Shown here piece by piece: positions 8,500 to 16,288 of a stretch of DNA of 64,000 nt. The DNA lies in the NCBI RefSeq assembly GCF_024741815.1, contig NZ_CP102951.1, positions 3,115,001 to 3,179,000 of the forward strand. Direction: 5' to 3'. Under the pieces are notes generated by a model. The model searched no databases. It was not told where the DNA came from and saw only the letters and a list, made by a program, of their open reading frames with translations. Position 1 is the first letter of the stretch. Each line of letters begins with the position of its first letter. The position numbers and the translations under genes are program-made. The stretch comes from Pseudomonas sp. LS1212. GTDB taxonomy: Bacteria; Pseudomonadota; Gammaproteobacteria; Pseudomonadales; Pseudomonadaceae.

Positions 8500-8748
8500 G
8501 AAATACCCGCTTGAAAGGCTCGAACTGGTGCCCACTTAAATTTAAGTGCACACCATGTCTTGGCTTTGCAGGGCTGGGTAGATGACTTGGCCGGACGGAT
8601 ACCAATTATGCTCGCGTTTATAATTTATGCTGCCGAGCATAATTGTCTATAAAGCTAAGCATCCTCTTTCCTCTTCAGGCCCTGTGTAGTGGTCTAATGA
8701 AACCGGACACCCATTTAGGCGAGAATGCTCGCCAGATCGAGGTGTCAA

Positions 8749-9057
8749 ATGACCAAACAACGCCGTTCCTTTTCCGCTGAATTCAAACGCGAGGCTGCCG
8801 ACCTCGTGCTCAAGCAAAACTACAGCTACATCGAAGCCAGTCGTTCACTCGGCGTCGGCGAGTCGGCACTACGCCGCTGGGTTGAGCAGGTTCAGAAGGA
8901 GCGCCAAGGTGTCACCCCGCTAAGCAAAGCGCTGACCCCGGAGCAGCAGAAAATCCAGGAACTGGAAGCCCGGATCGCCCGCCTTGAACGGGAAAAATCG
9001 ATACTAAAAAAGGCTACCGCGCTCTTGATGTCGGAAGATCACGAGCGTACGCGCTGA
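8749..9057 (+). CDS. IS3 transposase OrfA
   Basis: The 102-residue protein starts MTKQRRSFSAEFKREAADLV, followed by a helix-turn-helix (YIEASRSLGVGESALRRWV) and a leucine-zipper-like coiled coil (IQELEARIARLEREKSILKKA). It binds the IS ends. An AAAAAAGG stretch near its end is a likely -1 frameshift site for making the OrfAB fusion transposase. Confidence 0.95.
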   Translation: MTKQRRSFSAEFKREAADLVLKQNYSYIEASRSLGVGESALRRWVEQVQKERQGVTPLSKALTPEQQKIQELEARIARLEREKSILKKATALLMSEDHERTR

Positions 9058-9101
9058 TCAATCAGCTTAGCGTCCACGAGCCGATTGATTGGCTGTGCAA
9101 A

Positions 9102-9911
9102 GTGTTTGAAGTCACCCGCTCGTGTTACTACGCCCAGCGTCTCAGGCGCCGGACTCCTGATATTGAGCGGCTTCGGCTGCGCAGTCGGGTCAATGAACTG
9201 TTCACAGAAAGTCGTAGTGCTGCGGGCAGCCGCAGCATCTTGTCGATCATGCGTGAAGACGGCGAGCAACTGGGGCGATTTAAGGTACGCAGCTTGATGC
9301 GTGAGCTTGACCTCGTGAGCAAACAGCCAGGTTCTCATGCCTATAAACGAGCGACGGTCGAACGGTTGGATATCCCGAACATCTTGAATCGGGAGTTCGA
9401 TGTCTCGGCCCCCAACCAAGTGTGGTGCGGCGACATCACCTACATTTGGGCCCAAGGGAAATGGCATTATCTGGCTGTTGTCCTGGATCTTTGCGCACGC
9501 CGGATAGTGGGTTGGGCATTGTCGGAAAAGCCGGACGCCGAGCTGGTTATCAAGGCACTGGATATGGCCTATGAGCAACGAGGAAGACCTCAGGGCCTGC
9601 TGTTTCACTCGGATCAAGGGTCGCAGTATGGGAGTCGTTTATTTCGCCAGCGGCTGTGGCGTTATCGCATGCGCCAGAGCATGAGCCGCCGGGGTAATTG
9701 CTGGGACAATGCGCCGATGGAGCGTGTGTTCCGCAGCGTGAAAACTGAATGGATACCGACCATGGGCTACCGAACTGCTCAAGAAGCCCAGCGCGATATC
9801 AGCCATTTCTTGATGCATCGGTACAACTGGATTCGCCCCCATCAATTCAACGGTGGGCTGGCGCCAGCTCAGGCCGAAGAAAAACTTAACGTCGTGTCCG
9901 GGATTAGTTGA
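9102..9911 (+). CDS. IS3 transposase OrfB (DDE integrase domain)
   Basis: The 269-residue reading frame holds the rve integrase core: WCGDITYIWAQGKWHYLAVV (first Asp), FHSDQGSQYGS (second Asp) and NAPMERVFRSVKTEW (catalytic Glu). The frame is open further upstream, reading INQLSVHEPIDWLCK, so the functional protein is probably the frameshifted OrfAB. No disruption is seen, so the IS may be mobile. Confidence 0.94.
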   Translation: MFEVTRSCYYAQRLRRRTPDIERLRLRSRVNELFTESRSAAGSRSILSIMREDGEQLGRFKVRSLMRELDLVSKQPGSHAYKRATVERLDIPNILNREFDVSAPNQVWCGDITYIWAQGKWHYLAVVLDLCARRIVGWALSEKPDAELVIKALDMAYEQRGRPQGLLFHSDQGSQYGSRLFRQRLWRYRMRQSMSRRGNCWDNAPMERVFRSVKTEWIPTMGYRTAQEAQRDISHFLMHRYNWIRPHQFNGGLAPAQAEEKLNVVSGIS

Positions 9912-9923
9912 CCACTACATAGT

Positions 9924-9944
9924 GACGCGGAGCGTGGGAACGAG
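9924..9944. repeat. inverted repeat copy 1 flanking phaC
   Basis: GACGCGGAGCGTGGGAACGA-G lies 5 bp after the IS3 end. Its inverted copy with one mismatch is at 11797-11817, so the pair brackets phaC. Sequences of this type are common intergenic repeats in pseudomonads. Confidence 0.6.
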
Positions 9945-10035
9945 AGCAAACCCTCATCAAAGCGGACCATGCGCCAACGACACGGTTACCCTAAGCTCTT
10001 CAAAACCCAGCTCGTCCAAAACAGGAACCCATGCA

Positions 10036-11697
10036 ATGAGCAAAAAAAGAACGAGCAATCAGGTCATTGTCGGCCCGCCGCGTAAAAGAACTCAGGCTAA
10101 GGCAACCAAGAAGGAATCGCTTTTCGCACGCTTGGCGCGTCTGGCAAAAAACAGCGCCCAGGTCGTCTCGGCCAGTGCTGAACTGACGACCCAACTGGCT
10201 TCAATCGGCCTTGGCACTTCACAGATTGAGCCTGAGAAGTCCGATAGGCGTTTCAACCACCCGGCCTGGCGCGAACATCCTGGTTACCGCCGTCTGGGTC
10301 AGGCCTATCTGGCTTGGTCACGCAGTGTCAATGGCCTGGCCGATCGACTCGAAACACCTGATTGGCGTACCAAGGAGCAACTGCGCTTTGCCCTCGATCT
10401 ATGGACCAGTGTCGCCGCACCGACCAATACCTTGCTGGGTAATCCGGCGGCCTTGCAAAAAGCTTTCGATTCGGGCGGAACCAGCCTGCTACGAGGGAGC
10501 AAAAACTGGCTCCACGACGTGCTGCATAATCGCGGCATGCCAACTCAGGTGGACTCCAGCCACTTTAAAATCGGCGAGAATCTGGCGGTCACCCCCGGCT
10601 CGGTGGTGTATCGCTGTGAGGTGTTCGAGCTTATCGAGTATCGCCCGGTCACCACGACGGTGCGTGAGCGTCCGGTCCTGCTGGTGCCGCCGATGATCGG
10701 CAAGTACTACTTCCTCGACATGGCGCCGGGACGTAGCTTTATCGAATACGCGGTCAGCCGCGGCTTGCACTTCTTCACTATCAGTTGGCGCAACCCAAAC
10801 CCTGAACAGGCCGCATGGAGTCTCGACACCTATGCCGCAGCCGTGCTTGAAGCGCTGGAGGTGGTGCGGGAGATTGCCGATGGCGCCGAAGTGAATGCCC
10901 ATGGCTTCTGTGCCGGTGGCCTCGTTCTCAGCGCTGCCCTGAACCACAGTGTGGCTCAGGGTAAGTGCCCGGTGAATGCAGCGTCCTTTGGTGTGATGTT
11001 ATTGGACTTTGAGTATCCAATGTCTCTCGGCGCGTTTTCGCCGGCCCCCTTGCTGAAGTTGGCTCGTCAGCGCTCCGCCAAGTCCGGCGTGATGAGTTCG
11101 AGCGATATGGCCGCGGCTTTTGCCTGGTTGCGTCCTAACGACCTGGTGTGGAATTACTGGCACAACAATTACCTGATGGGTGAATCGCCACCCTCTATTG
11201 ATGTTATGGCCTGGAATGCCGATGGCACTCGCCTGCCAGCGGCGTTGCACAGTCAGTTCCTCGATATTTTCAGCGATAACGCCCTGGTCGACGGGCCATT
11301 GGCGGTGCTCGGCTCACCCTTTCAGGCAGGCGCTATCCACTGCGATAGCTATTTCATGGCGGCAGAGGGGGACCATTTGACACCCTGGCAAGGCTGTTAT
11401 CGCTCGGCTCAGCTATTTGGTGGAGAACGCAGCTTCGTGCTCAGCAACGCGGGGCATATTGCCAGCCTGGTCAATCCACCGAGCAACCCCAAGGCGCGCC
11501 ACTTTACCGGCCCGGCTCCGACCCTGGACGCAGACAACTGGTTGGCGCAGGCCAGTGAGCAATCTGGCACTTGGTGGAAACATTGGGCTGACTGGGTTAC
11601 TGAGCGCGCTGGAGCAGAACGATCGGCACCGGAAATGGCTGGGCGCAAACGCCATGGCGAACTGGAGCCCGCTCCAGGCCGCTACATCCATGAGTGA
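10036..11697 (+). CDS. phaC: class II-like polyhydroxyalkanoate synthase
   Basis: The 553-residue protein has a PhaC N-terminal domain (RRFNHPAWREHPGYRRLGQ) and an alpha/beta-hydrolase fold. The nucleophile is Cys in the lipase-like box GFCAGG (about residue 292), Asp lies in AEGDHLTPWQ (about 446) and His in NAGHIASLVNPP (about 474). PRPNDLxWNYW- and FGGERSFVLSNAGHI-like stretches match Pseudomonas medium-chain PHA synthases of about 560 residues. It polymerises 3-hydroxyacyl-CoA into storage granules. No phaZ, phaC2, phaD or phasin accompanies it, and it sits alone between IS3 elements and inverted repeats, so it looks like transferred cargo. The first 40 residues are Lys/Arg-rich and unlike chromosomal PhaC1. 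Confidence 0.93.
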   Translation: MSKKRTSNQVIVGPPRKRTQAKATKKESLFARLARLAKNSAQVVSASAELTTQLASIGLGTSQIEPEKSDRRFNHPAWREHPGYRRLGQAYLAWSRSVNGLADRLETPDWRTKEQLRFALDLWTSVAAPTNTLLGNPAALQKAFDSGGTSLLRGSKNWLHDVLHNRGMPTQVDSSHFKIGENLAVTPGSVVYRCEVFELIEYRPVTTTVRERPVLLVPPMIGKYYFLDMAPGRSFIEYAVSRGLHFFTISWRNPNPEQAAWSLDTYAAAVLEALEVVREIADGAEVNAHGFCAGGLVLSAALNHSVAQGKCPVNAASFGVMLLDFEYPMSLGAFSPAPLLKLARQRSAKSGVMSSSDMAAAFAWLRPNDLVWNYWHNNYLMGESPPSIDVMAWNADGTRLPAALHSQFLDIFSDNALVDGPLAVLGSPFQAGAIHCDSYFMAAEGDHLTPWQGCYRSAQLFGGERSFVLSNAGHIASLVNPPSNPKARHFTGPAPTLDADNWLAQASEQSGTWWKHWADWVTERAGAERSAPEMAGRKRHGELEPAPGRYIHE

Positions 11698-11796
11698 GAA
11701 AGCGAGCGTGATTCAAAAGGGCGCCACTGAGCAAGCGTGGGTTGTGGCGGTGTTCGGTGCGGCGAAGCCAAAGAGCCAGGGGTAACAAACTTCGTT

Positions 11797-11817
11797 CTCG
11801 TTCCCACGCTCTGCGTC
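11797..11817. repeat. inverted repeat copy 2 flanking phaC
   Basis: CTCGTTCCCACGCTCTGCGT-C is the inverted counterpart of 9924-9944 with one mismatch. It lies about 100 bp after phaC and immediately before IS-like sequence starting AGTGTCCGG. Confidence 0.6.
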
Positions 11818-11858
11818 AGTAGTGTCCGGTTAAAGTTGAAGGAAAGTCGTGTCGCCCC

Positions 11859-12228
11859 TTGCTCTGTTTGGGCATCGGCTGGGTCGCCAGCCCGGCCGGG
11901 TACAGCGGTGATGATATCCGCGACTTGATGCTGGAAAGCGTGGAGAAGCGCTTCGGTGATCAACTGCCCACCACGCCGGTGCAATGGCTAAGCGATAACG
12001 GCTCGGCATACACCGCCGAACAGACGCGCCTGTTTACTCGGCAGATCGGTTTGCAGCCGGTGACCACACCTGTGGCATGGCAGAGAGTTTCGTGAAGACG
12101 ATCAAGCGTGATTACGTGGCGCATATGCCTAAGCCGGATCGAGAAACGGCGCTACGCAACCTGGCAATTGCCTTCGAACATTACAACGAGCAGCATCCGC
12201 ACAGCGCCTTGAACTATCGCTCACCGAG
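11859..12228 (+). pseudogene. IS3-family (IS2-like) OrfB C-terminal relic
   Basis: The first frame reads YSGDDIRDLMLESVEKRFGD and VQWLSDNGSAYTAEQTRLF, containing the second catalytic Asp. It then shifts near 12070, and a second frame reads MAESFVKTIKRDYVAHMPK and HYNEQHPHSALNYRSP with the catalytic Glu. The N-terminal half is missing and bases were lost around TTPV, so it cannot make transposase. It runs directly into the integrase relic, marking a deletion join near 12228. Confidence 0.85.
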
Positions 12229-12836
12229 CCATAGCGCCCGCCAGGGTAAAACCCCGGTGTTGGAGCCGAGCGAGGCGCGGCAACTGCTCGACAGCCTCGA
12301 CATCAGCACGCCCAGCGGCCTGCGCGATCGGGCGCTGATCGCGCTGATGGTGTTTTACTTTGCCCGGATCGGCGCGGCCTTGGCGATGCGCGTCGAAGAC
12401 GTCTACACGCAGAATCGGCGGCTGTGGGTGCGCCTGCGTGGGAAGGGCGGCAAACGCCATGCGATGCCCTGCCCTGCCATCACACGTTGGAGGCCTACCT
12501 GCATGCCTATCTGGTGGAAACCGGGATCGAGGACGATCTAAAAGGCCCATTGTTTCGCACCATTCGGCGCGGTACCGGGCTGCTGAGCCATACCGCCCTC
12601 CCACAGGCCAATGCACATGCAATGGTCCGCCGGCGGGCGCTGGCAGCGGGGATCCAGACGCTGATCGGCAATCACAGCTTTCGGACCACCGGGATCACCG
12701 CCTACGTGAAGAACGGCGGCACCTTGGAAAACGCTGCGGCCATGGCCAACCATGCCTCGACCCGCACCACCCAGCTCTAAGACCGGCGCCGCGACGAGAT
12801 CAACCTGGATGAAGTGGAACGGATTCGGGGGCTGAT
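12229..12836 (+). pseudogene. tyrosine recombinase C-terminal domain, broken copy 1
   Basis: The remains of an integrase catalytic domain are clear: LLDSLDISTPSGLRDRALI, the Arg region, HHTLEAYLHAYL, GNHSFRTTGITAYVKNGG and LENAAAMANHASTRTTQL. Two lesions break it. A CCCTG repeat near 12468 shifts the frame, and TAA at 12778 replaces the catalytic-Tyr codon expected in QLYDRR. The frame after the stop still reads INLDEVERIRG. A second, more decayed copy is at 19370, followed by the same downstream genes. Confidence 0.85.
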
Positions 12837-12893
12837 CCCAGGGGCCCTAGGCGGCCTCTTGATGTTAGGTCAGGAGGCTCGCGCCGGGCGGAA

Positions 12894-13115
12894 TCAGGTC
12901 GAAGACTCGACGGCCAGCGGCGGAGTCTCAAGAGCGGCGCGCTCTTTCTCGATTCTTGTCAGTTCCTCAGCAAAAGCCAGTTCGCTCCTGGAGGGTCGTT
13001 TCCGCCACGGCGCGCGGGAAGGCATCGGCTGCTCGGCATAACGTGTGGTTTCCCCCTGGAACTGCTGAGCCAAGCGCTCCAGTTCTTCGCGGATTTCCTG
13101 CTTAGTTAGGGTCAT
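12894..13115 (-). CDS. small coiled protein downstream of KorA-like gene (copy 1)
   Basis: This 73-residue protein (MTLTKQEIREELERLAQQF...) is charged and probably helical, with no family I can name. Its ATG overlaps the stop of the KorA-like relic as ATGA, so it was the second gene of a two-gene unit. The near-identical gene at 19822-20043 is frameshifted. It occurs between integrase and KorA-like genes in both copies, so a role in plasmid maintenance or control is plausible but unproven. Confidence 0.6.
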   Translation of the reverse strand: MTLTKQEIREELERLAQQFQGETTRYAEQPMPSRAPWRKRPSRSELAFAEELTRIEKERAALETPPLAVESST

Positions 13116-13235
13116 TGGTTTTTTTCTATCCTTGAAGATGGGTTTCGTAGTTCTTCGCCATTTCCTTGATCTGCTTGACCTGTCTCAGGCGGCAGCCAGA
13201 CCAGCACCGGAACCAGGCCGAGTGCTTTAGGGATC
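13112..13235 (-). pseudogene. KorA/TrfB-like repressor, C-terminal relic
   Basis: About 40 C-terminal codons (ALGLVPVLVWLPPE-like) match the complete gene at 20041-20352. The N-terminal helix-turn-helix part is gone, cut at the repeat that starts at 13236. The fragment cannot bind DNA as a KorA-type repressor. Confidence 0.7.
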
Positions 13236-13391
13236 ATGCCGAGATAAGGGAAAAATTAGGACAATTGCGCCGTAAGCGGTTGATCTATAGGGGCTCGTTC
13301 AGGACATCCCCTCCCGTTCTGATAAAATAAATAACCTTGCAAAATCAGAAAGTTACAGGAAGACTTTCCTATTATTGCCTTATCTCGTCAT
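13236..13391. repeat. small inverted-repeat element (MITE-like), copy 1
   Basis: ATGCCGAGATAAGGG at 13236 and CCTTATCTCGTCAT ending at 13391 face each other over 156 bp, with matching AT-rich inner flanks. The same end motif recurs at 39.5 and 57.6 kb. No transposase is inside, so it is a MITE-like remnant or the fused ends of a deleted IS. It cuts the KorA-like relic on one side and abuts the end of the next gene. Confidence 0.55.
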
Positions 13392-13698
13392 GCCCCCTCG
13401 ATCAGGCGCATCGCTTGGCGAAGCTCGGCCATTTCCACCCGTAGAGCCTTCAGTTCGGCCAGGATTATGGCCATTTCCTGTGTGCAATTGGCTGTGTCGC
13501 CATGTGCCGTTTTTTCGGCTTCTGGCTGTGCCATGGGCAGAAGCGCGCCATAGACACGTATCAGCTCTGATGTTTCAAGCCGTCTGGCGCTATCGCCCTC
13601 TGGTGCCCATGATAGGCGGCCTGCGGCCATATCACGGTAGAGCGTTCTACGGCTTTTTCCGTCAGTTTTTGCGCCTCCTGGATGGTGTGCCAGGCCAT
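13388..13698 (-). pseudogene. plasmid-type HTH protein, frameshifted
   Basis: An ATG at 13698 begins MAWHTIQEAQKLTEK, but the matching remainder, SRRTLYRDMAAGRLSWAPEG and RRLETSELIRVYGALLP, is in another frame. A single missing A in the A-run near 13650 explains the shift. The whole would be a small helix-turn-helix protein with a C-terminal coiled coil, of a type often found near plasmid replication genes. Its exact role is unknown. Confidence 0.65.
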
Positions 13699-13729
13699 GT
13701 GTCACCTCGCCTTGTTGGACTGTGCCACT

Positions 13730-13918
13730 TTACTCGCGCTTGCTCTGGGCGGCGATGAAGGTGGCGTGCATGAGCTTCGTCACTTGGTCCTGCATCTCCT
13801 CGCACGCCTCGAAGAAAGCGAGCGGCGCCTCGCCTGTGTCATCGTCCAGGAGGATCTCCATCTCGTTGACCAGCGCGCCGAGGTCGCGGAGGCGCTGCCG
13901 CAGTTCGTTTAGGGTCAT
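13730..13918 (-). CDS. small hypothetical protein
   Basis: The 62-residue product (MTLNELRQRLRDLGALVNEM...) is acidic and predicted helical. It overlaps the upstream gene by ATGA, supporting translation as a pair. I recognise no family. It sits with other plasmid-type genes. Confidence 0.55.
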   Translation of the reverse strand: MTLNELRQRLRDLGALVNEMEILLDDDTGEAPLAFFEACEEMQDQVTKLMHATFIAAQSKRE

Positions 13919-14184
13919 TGATCCATCTCCTTGCCTTGGGCTTCAGGCTCTCTTACACAAGGCACCTCGTCCCTTGTGAGTGGCAACAGCTCCGTTTGGT
14001 CTGGCGGAGGCAGATCGCCCGTAGATATGGGATGTTCGCCAGCCTGCAGGACTGGGACGTGCCGCAGCTCGACGTTATCCCAGTCCTCAACCGGCCTCCC
14101 TTGGTCGCTTTCACTGGCCACGACCTCTACATAGAACGAAGCATAGCTGTAACGGCTTGCAATCGAAAACGGTCGGGCTCGCAA
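13915..14184 (-). CDS. small hypothetical protein
   Basis: The 89-residue product has no recognisable family. Its stop overlaps the next start by 4 bp. The N-terminus runs through repeat sequence at 14145-14184, so the true start may be internal or the gene may have been cut there. Confidence 0.4.
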   Translation of the reverse strand: MRARPFSIASRYSYASFYVEVVASESDQGRPVEDWDNVELRHVPVLQAGEHPISTGDLPPPDQTELLPLTRDEVPCVREPEAQGKEMDQ

Positions 14185-14215
14185 TCAACGCGAATTTGAG
14201 CTCAGATTATCTGCG
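14145..14215. repeat. direct repeat copy 1 (14.1 / 23.1 kb)
   Basis: AGCTGTAACGGCT and CGGGCTCGCAATCAACGCGA occur here and, in the same order and orientation, at 23118-23190. The similarity over about 70 bp is roughly three in four bases. The two copies bracket a 9-kb segment, as transposon ends or recombination sites might. Confidence 0.55.
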
Positions 14216-14572
14216 ACTGACGAAGGGGTCGGGCTCAGATTAATTGCGAGCGAGCTTGCATTCAGCAACGCCGGCTTGCATTTCATCCAAGCAGGCTCAC
14301 GCTTTCTGCGAATGAGCGATCCTCGATTTGCCCGTCCAATAAACCAGGGTTTGTTGGACGGCAACCATGCTTTCAGTGGGCAGCGCACCACGCATGGTGG
14401 CTCGTTTCCACAAACTGAGCACATATTTCAACGTCCAGATACAGAGCAGCGGTCGTCTGCCCCAGGCTCGACCGCCGGTCGGCATGCTCGTGCACGGTTT
14501 GAAACTTGTTCAGTACGGGCTAGTCTTCCGCTTGCGGGATATTTTCCCACGTACAATTCGGGAGACGAAGAA
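14216..14572. other. no convincing gene
   Basis: No reading frame here has a credible start and a recognisable product. A minus-strand stretch around 14300-14410 (ALPTESMVAVQQTLVYW) looks like a coding relic, but I cannot name it. The promoter of the gene at 14573 should lie at the right end. Confidence 0.4.
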
Positions 14573-15349
14573 ATGAAACGTACATGGTTTGCTACCTCGC
14601 TCTGCGCCAGCACTGTCCTCTTCCTGGCCCTGGGTGGTACAAGCGCCTTCGCCGCGGGCGCCGACGACGTCAATAGCCAAGGCATTAAACTGCGCGGCGA
14701 TGGCAGCATCGACGATGTCCGATCAGGTGTCGCGCCAGCTAGAGGCGACCTCGTCAACGGCGTGAAGCTGCGCGGTGACGGCAGCGTCGACGACAGTCAG
14801 CCGGGCGCCAGACCGGTCAACGACGACCTCGTCAATGGTGTGAAGCTGCGCGGTGACGGCAGTGTCGACGACAGTCAGCCGGGCGCCGGACCGGTCAACG
14901 ACGACCTCGTCAATGGTGTGAAGTTGCGCGGTGACGGCAGCGTCGACGACAGTCAGCCGGGCGAAACCCACAAACACACCGTCACCAGAACGACCAGCCC
15001 CGATGGCTCAACCGCCCAAATCCGAACCAACGCAGCTGGCACCGTCATCCGCGAAAAGACCACCAGCCTGAAGAATATCGATGGCACCCTGGTGCGTATT
15101 CGCACGGAAATCCGTCGCAACGACACAGGTGAGATAGTGCGCAGCCGGGAGCGCATGGATGTACGTGATCGTACTGAGCGCCACGAACGTCCGGAAAAAG
15201 CTGAACGTACTGAAAAAGCCGAGCGCGCTGAGAAAGTTCAGCGCCCGGAAAAGGTCGAACGCGCTGAGAGGGTTGAGCGCCCGGAAAAAGTCGAACGCGC
15301 TGAGAAGGTTGAGCGCCCGGAAAAAGTCGAGCGTAGCGGTCGCAGCTGA
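14573..15349 (+). CDS. exported repeat protein (KLRGDGSVDDS repeats, ERPEKV tail)
   Basis: The ATG at 14573 follows GGAGACGAAG and gives a signal peptide ending SAFA. The mature 258-residue protein has four tandem copies of about 26 residues centred on KLRGDGSVDDSQPG, then a Thr/Arg-rich middle (TVTRTTSPDGSTAQIRT). It ends in a charged run of PEKVERAEKVERPEKVER units, probably helical. The same charged repeat ends the DUF5666 protein encoded two genes downstream, so the two may interact or share a surface. I know no function. The KLRGDGS repeat is acidic and could bind cations, which is inference only. Confidence 0.75.
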   Translation: MKRTWFATSLCASTVLFLALGGTSAFAAGADDVNSQGIKLRGDGSIDDVRSGVAPARGDLVNGVKLRGDGSVDDSQPGARPVNDDLVNGVKLRGDGSVDDSQPGAGPVNDDLVNGVKLRGDGSVDDSQPGETHKHTVTRTTSPDGSTAQIRTNAAGTVIREKTTSLKNIDGTLVRIRTEIRRNDTGEIVRSRERMDVRDRTERHERPEKAERTEKAERAEKVQRPEKVERAERVERPEKVERAEKVERPEKVERSGRS

Positions 15350-15442
15350 AAATGGGCGAGGTGGATGATGGCACGATTGGGACATTCGTGGGATTTCTTC
15401 CCTCATGCCTATACTGCCTTCATCTCTCAAGGAATGTACTGA

Positions 15443-16288
15443 ATGCAATCGCCCACGCTAGCCGCCTCGCTACTGAACGCCCTGCGGCACGTCATGCGCC
15501 CCTTGGTACGGCTGATGCTCCGTAAGGGCGTCACCTATACAGTGTTCGCTGATCTGCTCAAGGATGTTTTTGTCGACGTGGCGGATCGCGAGTTCCGCCT
15601 CGATGACAAGCCGCCGAGCGACAGCCGCATCAGCCTGCTCACCGGCGTACACCGTAAGGATGTGCGACGTTTGCGGGCAACAACCGACATAATTGCCTCT
15701 GCGCTCCCCGAGAGCGTCACTTTGGGTGCACAACTGGTCAACCTCTGGACGAACAGCATGCCTTTCTGTAAGCGCTCCGGCCGGCCGCGGCCCCTGCCGC
15801 GCTTGGCCAGCGTCGGAGGCGACTGTTCCTTCGACGCCCTGGTGGCAAACGTCAGTAAGGACATCCGCGCGCGGGTGGTGCTGGACGAATGGCTGCGCCT
15901 GGGCATTGTCCGAGTCGACGAACAGGACTGCGTTCATCTCGAAACCCAAGCTTTCGTACCGCAGAAGGGGTTTGAGGAGAAAACCGCATACTTCAGCCAT
16001 AACCTGCATGATCACGCCAGCGCAGCGGTGCATAACCTGACAGTGGAGGGGTCGGCTTTTTTCGAGCGCAGTGTCCATTACGACATGCTGGCCCCAGCCA
16101 GCGTCGACGAGCTGCGCGAGGCGGTCGCCAACGAAGGCATGCAGGTTCTGCTCGGTTTCAATCGGATCGCCGCCGAACTCGAAAGCCACGACGTCTCCAG
16201 CAGCGAGCCACGGCAACGTATCACCGTCGGTCTTTACTTCTACACTGAGCCCACCGCTCCCATACCGCCGGCGACCAACCAGCCATGA
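15443..16288 (+). CDS. DUF6502 family protein
   Basis: This 281-residue protein begins MQSPTLAASLLNALRHVMRP and contains LVRLMLRKGVTYTVFADLLKDVFVDVA and RISLLTGVHRKDVRRLR, the conserved N-terminal part of DUF6502. That part looks like a winged-helix or transcription-factor-like fold. No signal peptide is present, so it is probably cytoplasmic and possibly regulatory. Its stop overlaps the start of the DUF5666 gene by 4 bp (ATGA), indicating translational coupling. Confidence 0.8.
   Translation: MQSPTLAASLLNALRHVMRPLVRLMLRKGVTYTVFADLLKDVFVDVADREFRLDDKPPSDSRISLLTGVHRKDVRRLRATTDIIASALPESVTLGAQLVNLWTNSMPFCKRSGRPRPLPRLASVGGDCSFDALVANVSKDIRARVVLDEWLRLGIVRVDEQDCVHLETQAFVPQKGFEEKTAYFSHNLHDHASAAVHNLTVEGSAFFERSVHYDMLAPASVDELREAVANEGMQVLLGFNRIAAELESHDVSSSEPRQRITVGLYFYTEPTAPIPPATNQP

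Larger units (their letters stand above)
6185..8655 (-). mobile_element. IS66-family insertion sequence, apparently complete
   Basis: Three consecutive minus-strand genes (tnpA, tnpB, tnpC) are those of IS66 elements. Candidate terminal inverted repeats are GCTTTATGGACAATTATG at 6185-6202 and its near-complement at 8638-8655 (one mismatch), giving about 2.47 kb, a normal IS66 size. The flanking 8 bp do not match, so no target duplication remains. The outer limits are inferred from the repeats alone. Confidence 0.8.
8685..9919 (+). mobile_element. IS3-family insertion sequence
   Basis: The ends TGTAGTGGTC (8685) and GACCACTACA (9919) are inverted repeats, continuing inward as ACCGGACAC and GTGTCCGGG. 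The 1235-bp element contains orfA and orfB in overlapping frames. No target duplication is visible at the junctions, so one flank may have been rearranged. It begins 29 bp from the IS66 end. Confidence 0.9.

Noticed and set aside
11740..11785. VVAVFGAAKP-like stretch resembling IS66 TnpB
   Set aside because: Only about ten codons match, too little to call a relic with confidence.
15180..15340. Short regular repeats resembling a CRISPR array
   Set aside because: The units are in frame within a coding tail (PEKVER repeats), lack unique spacers, and no cas genes are present.
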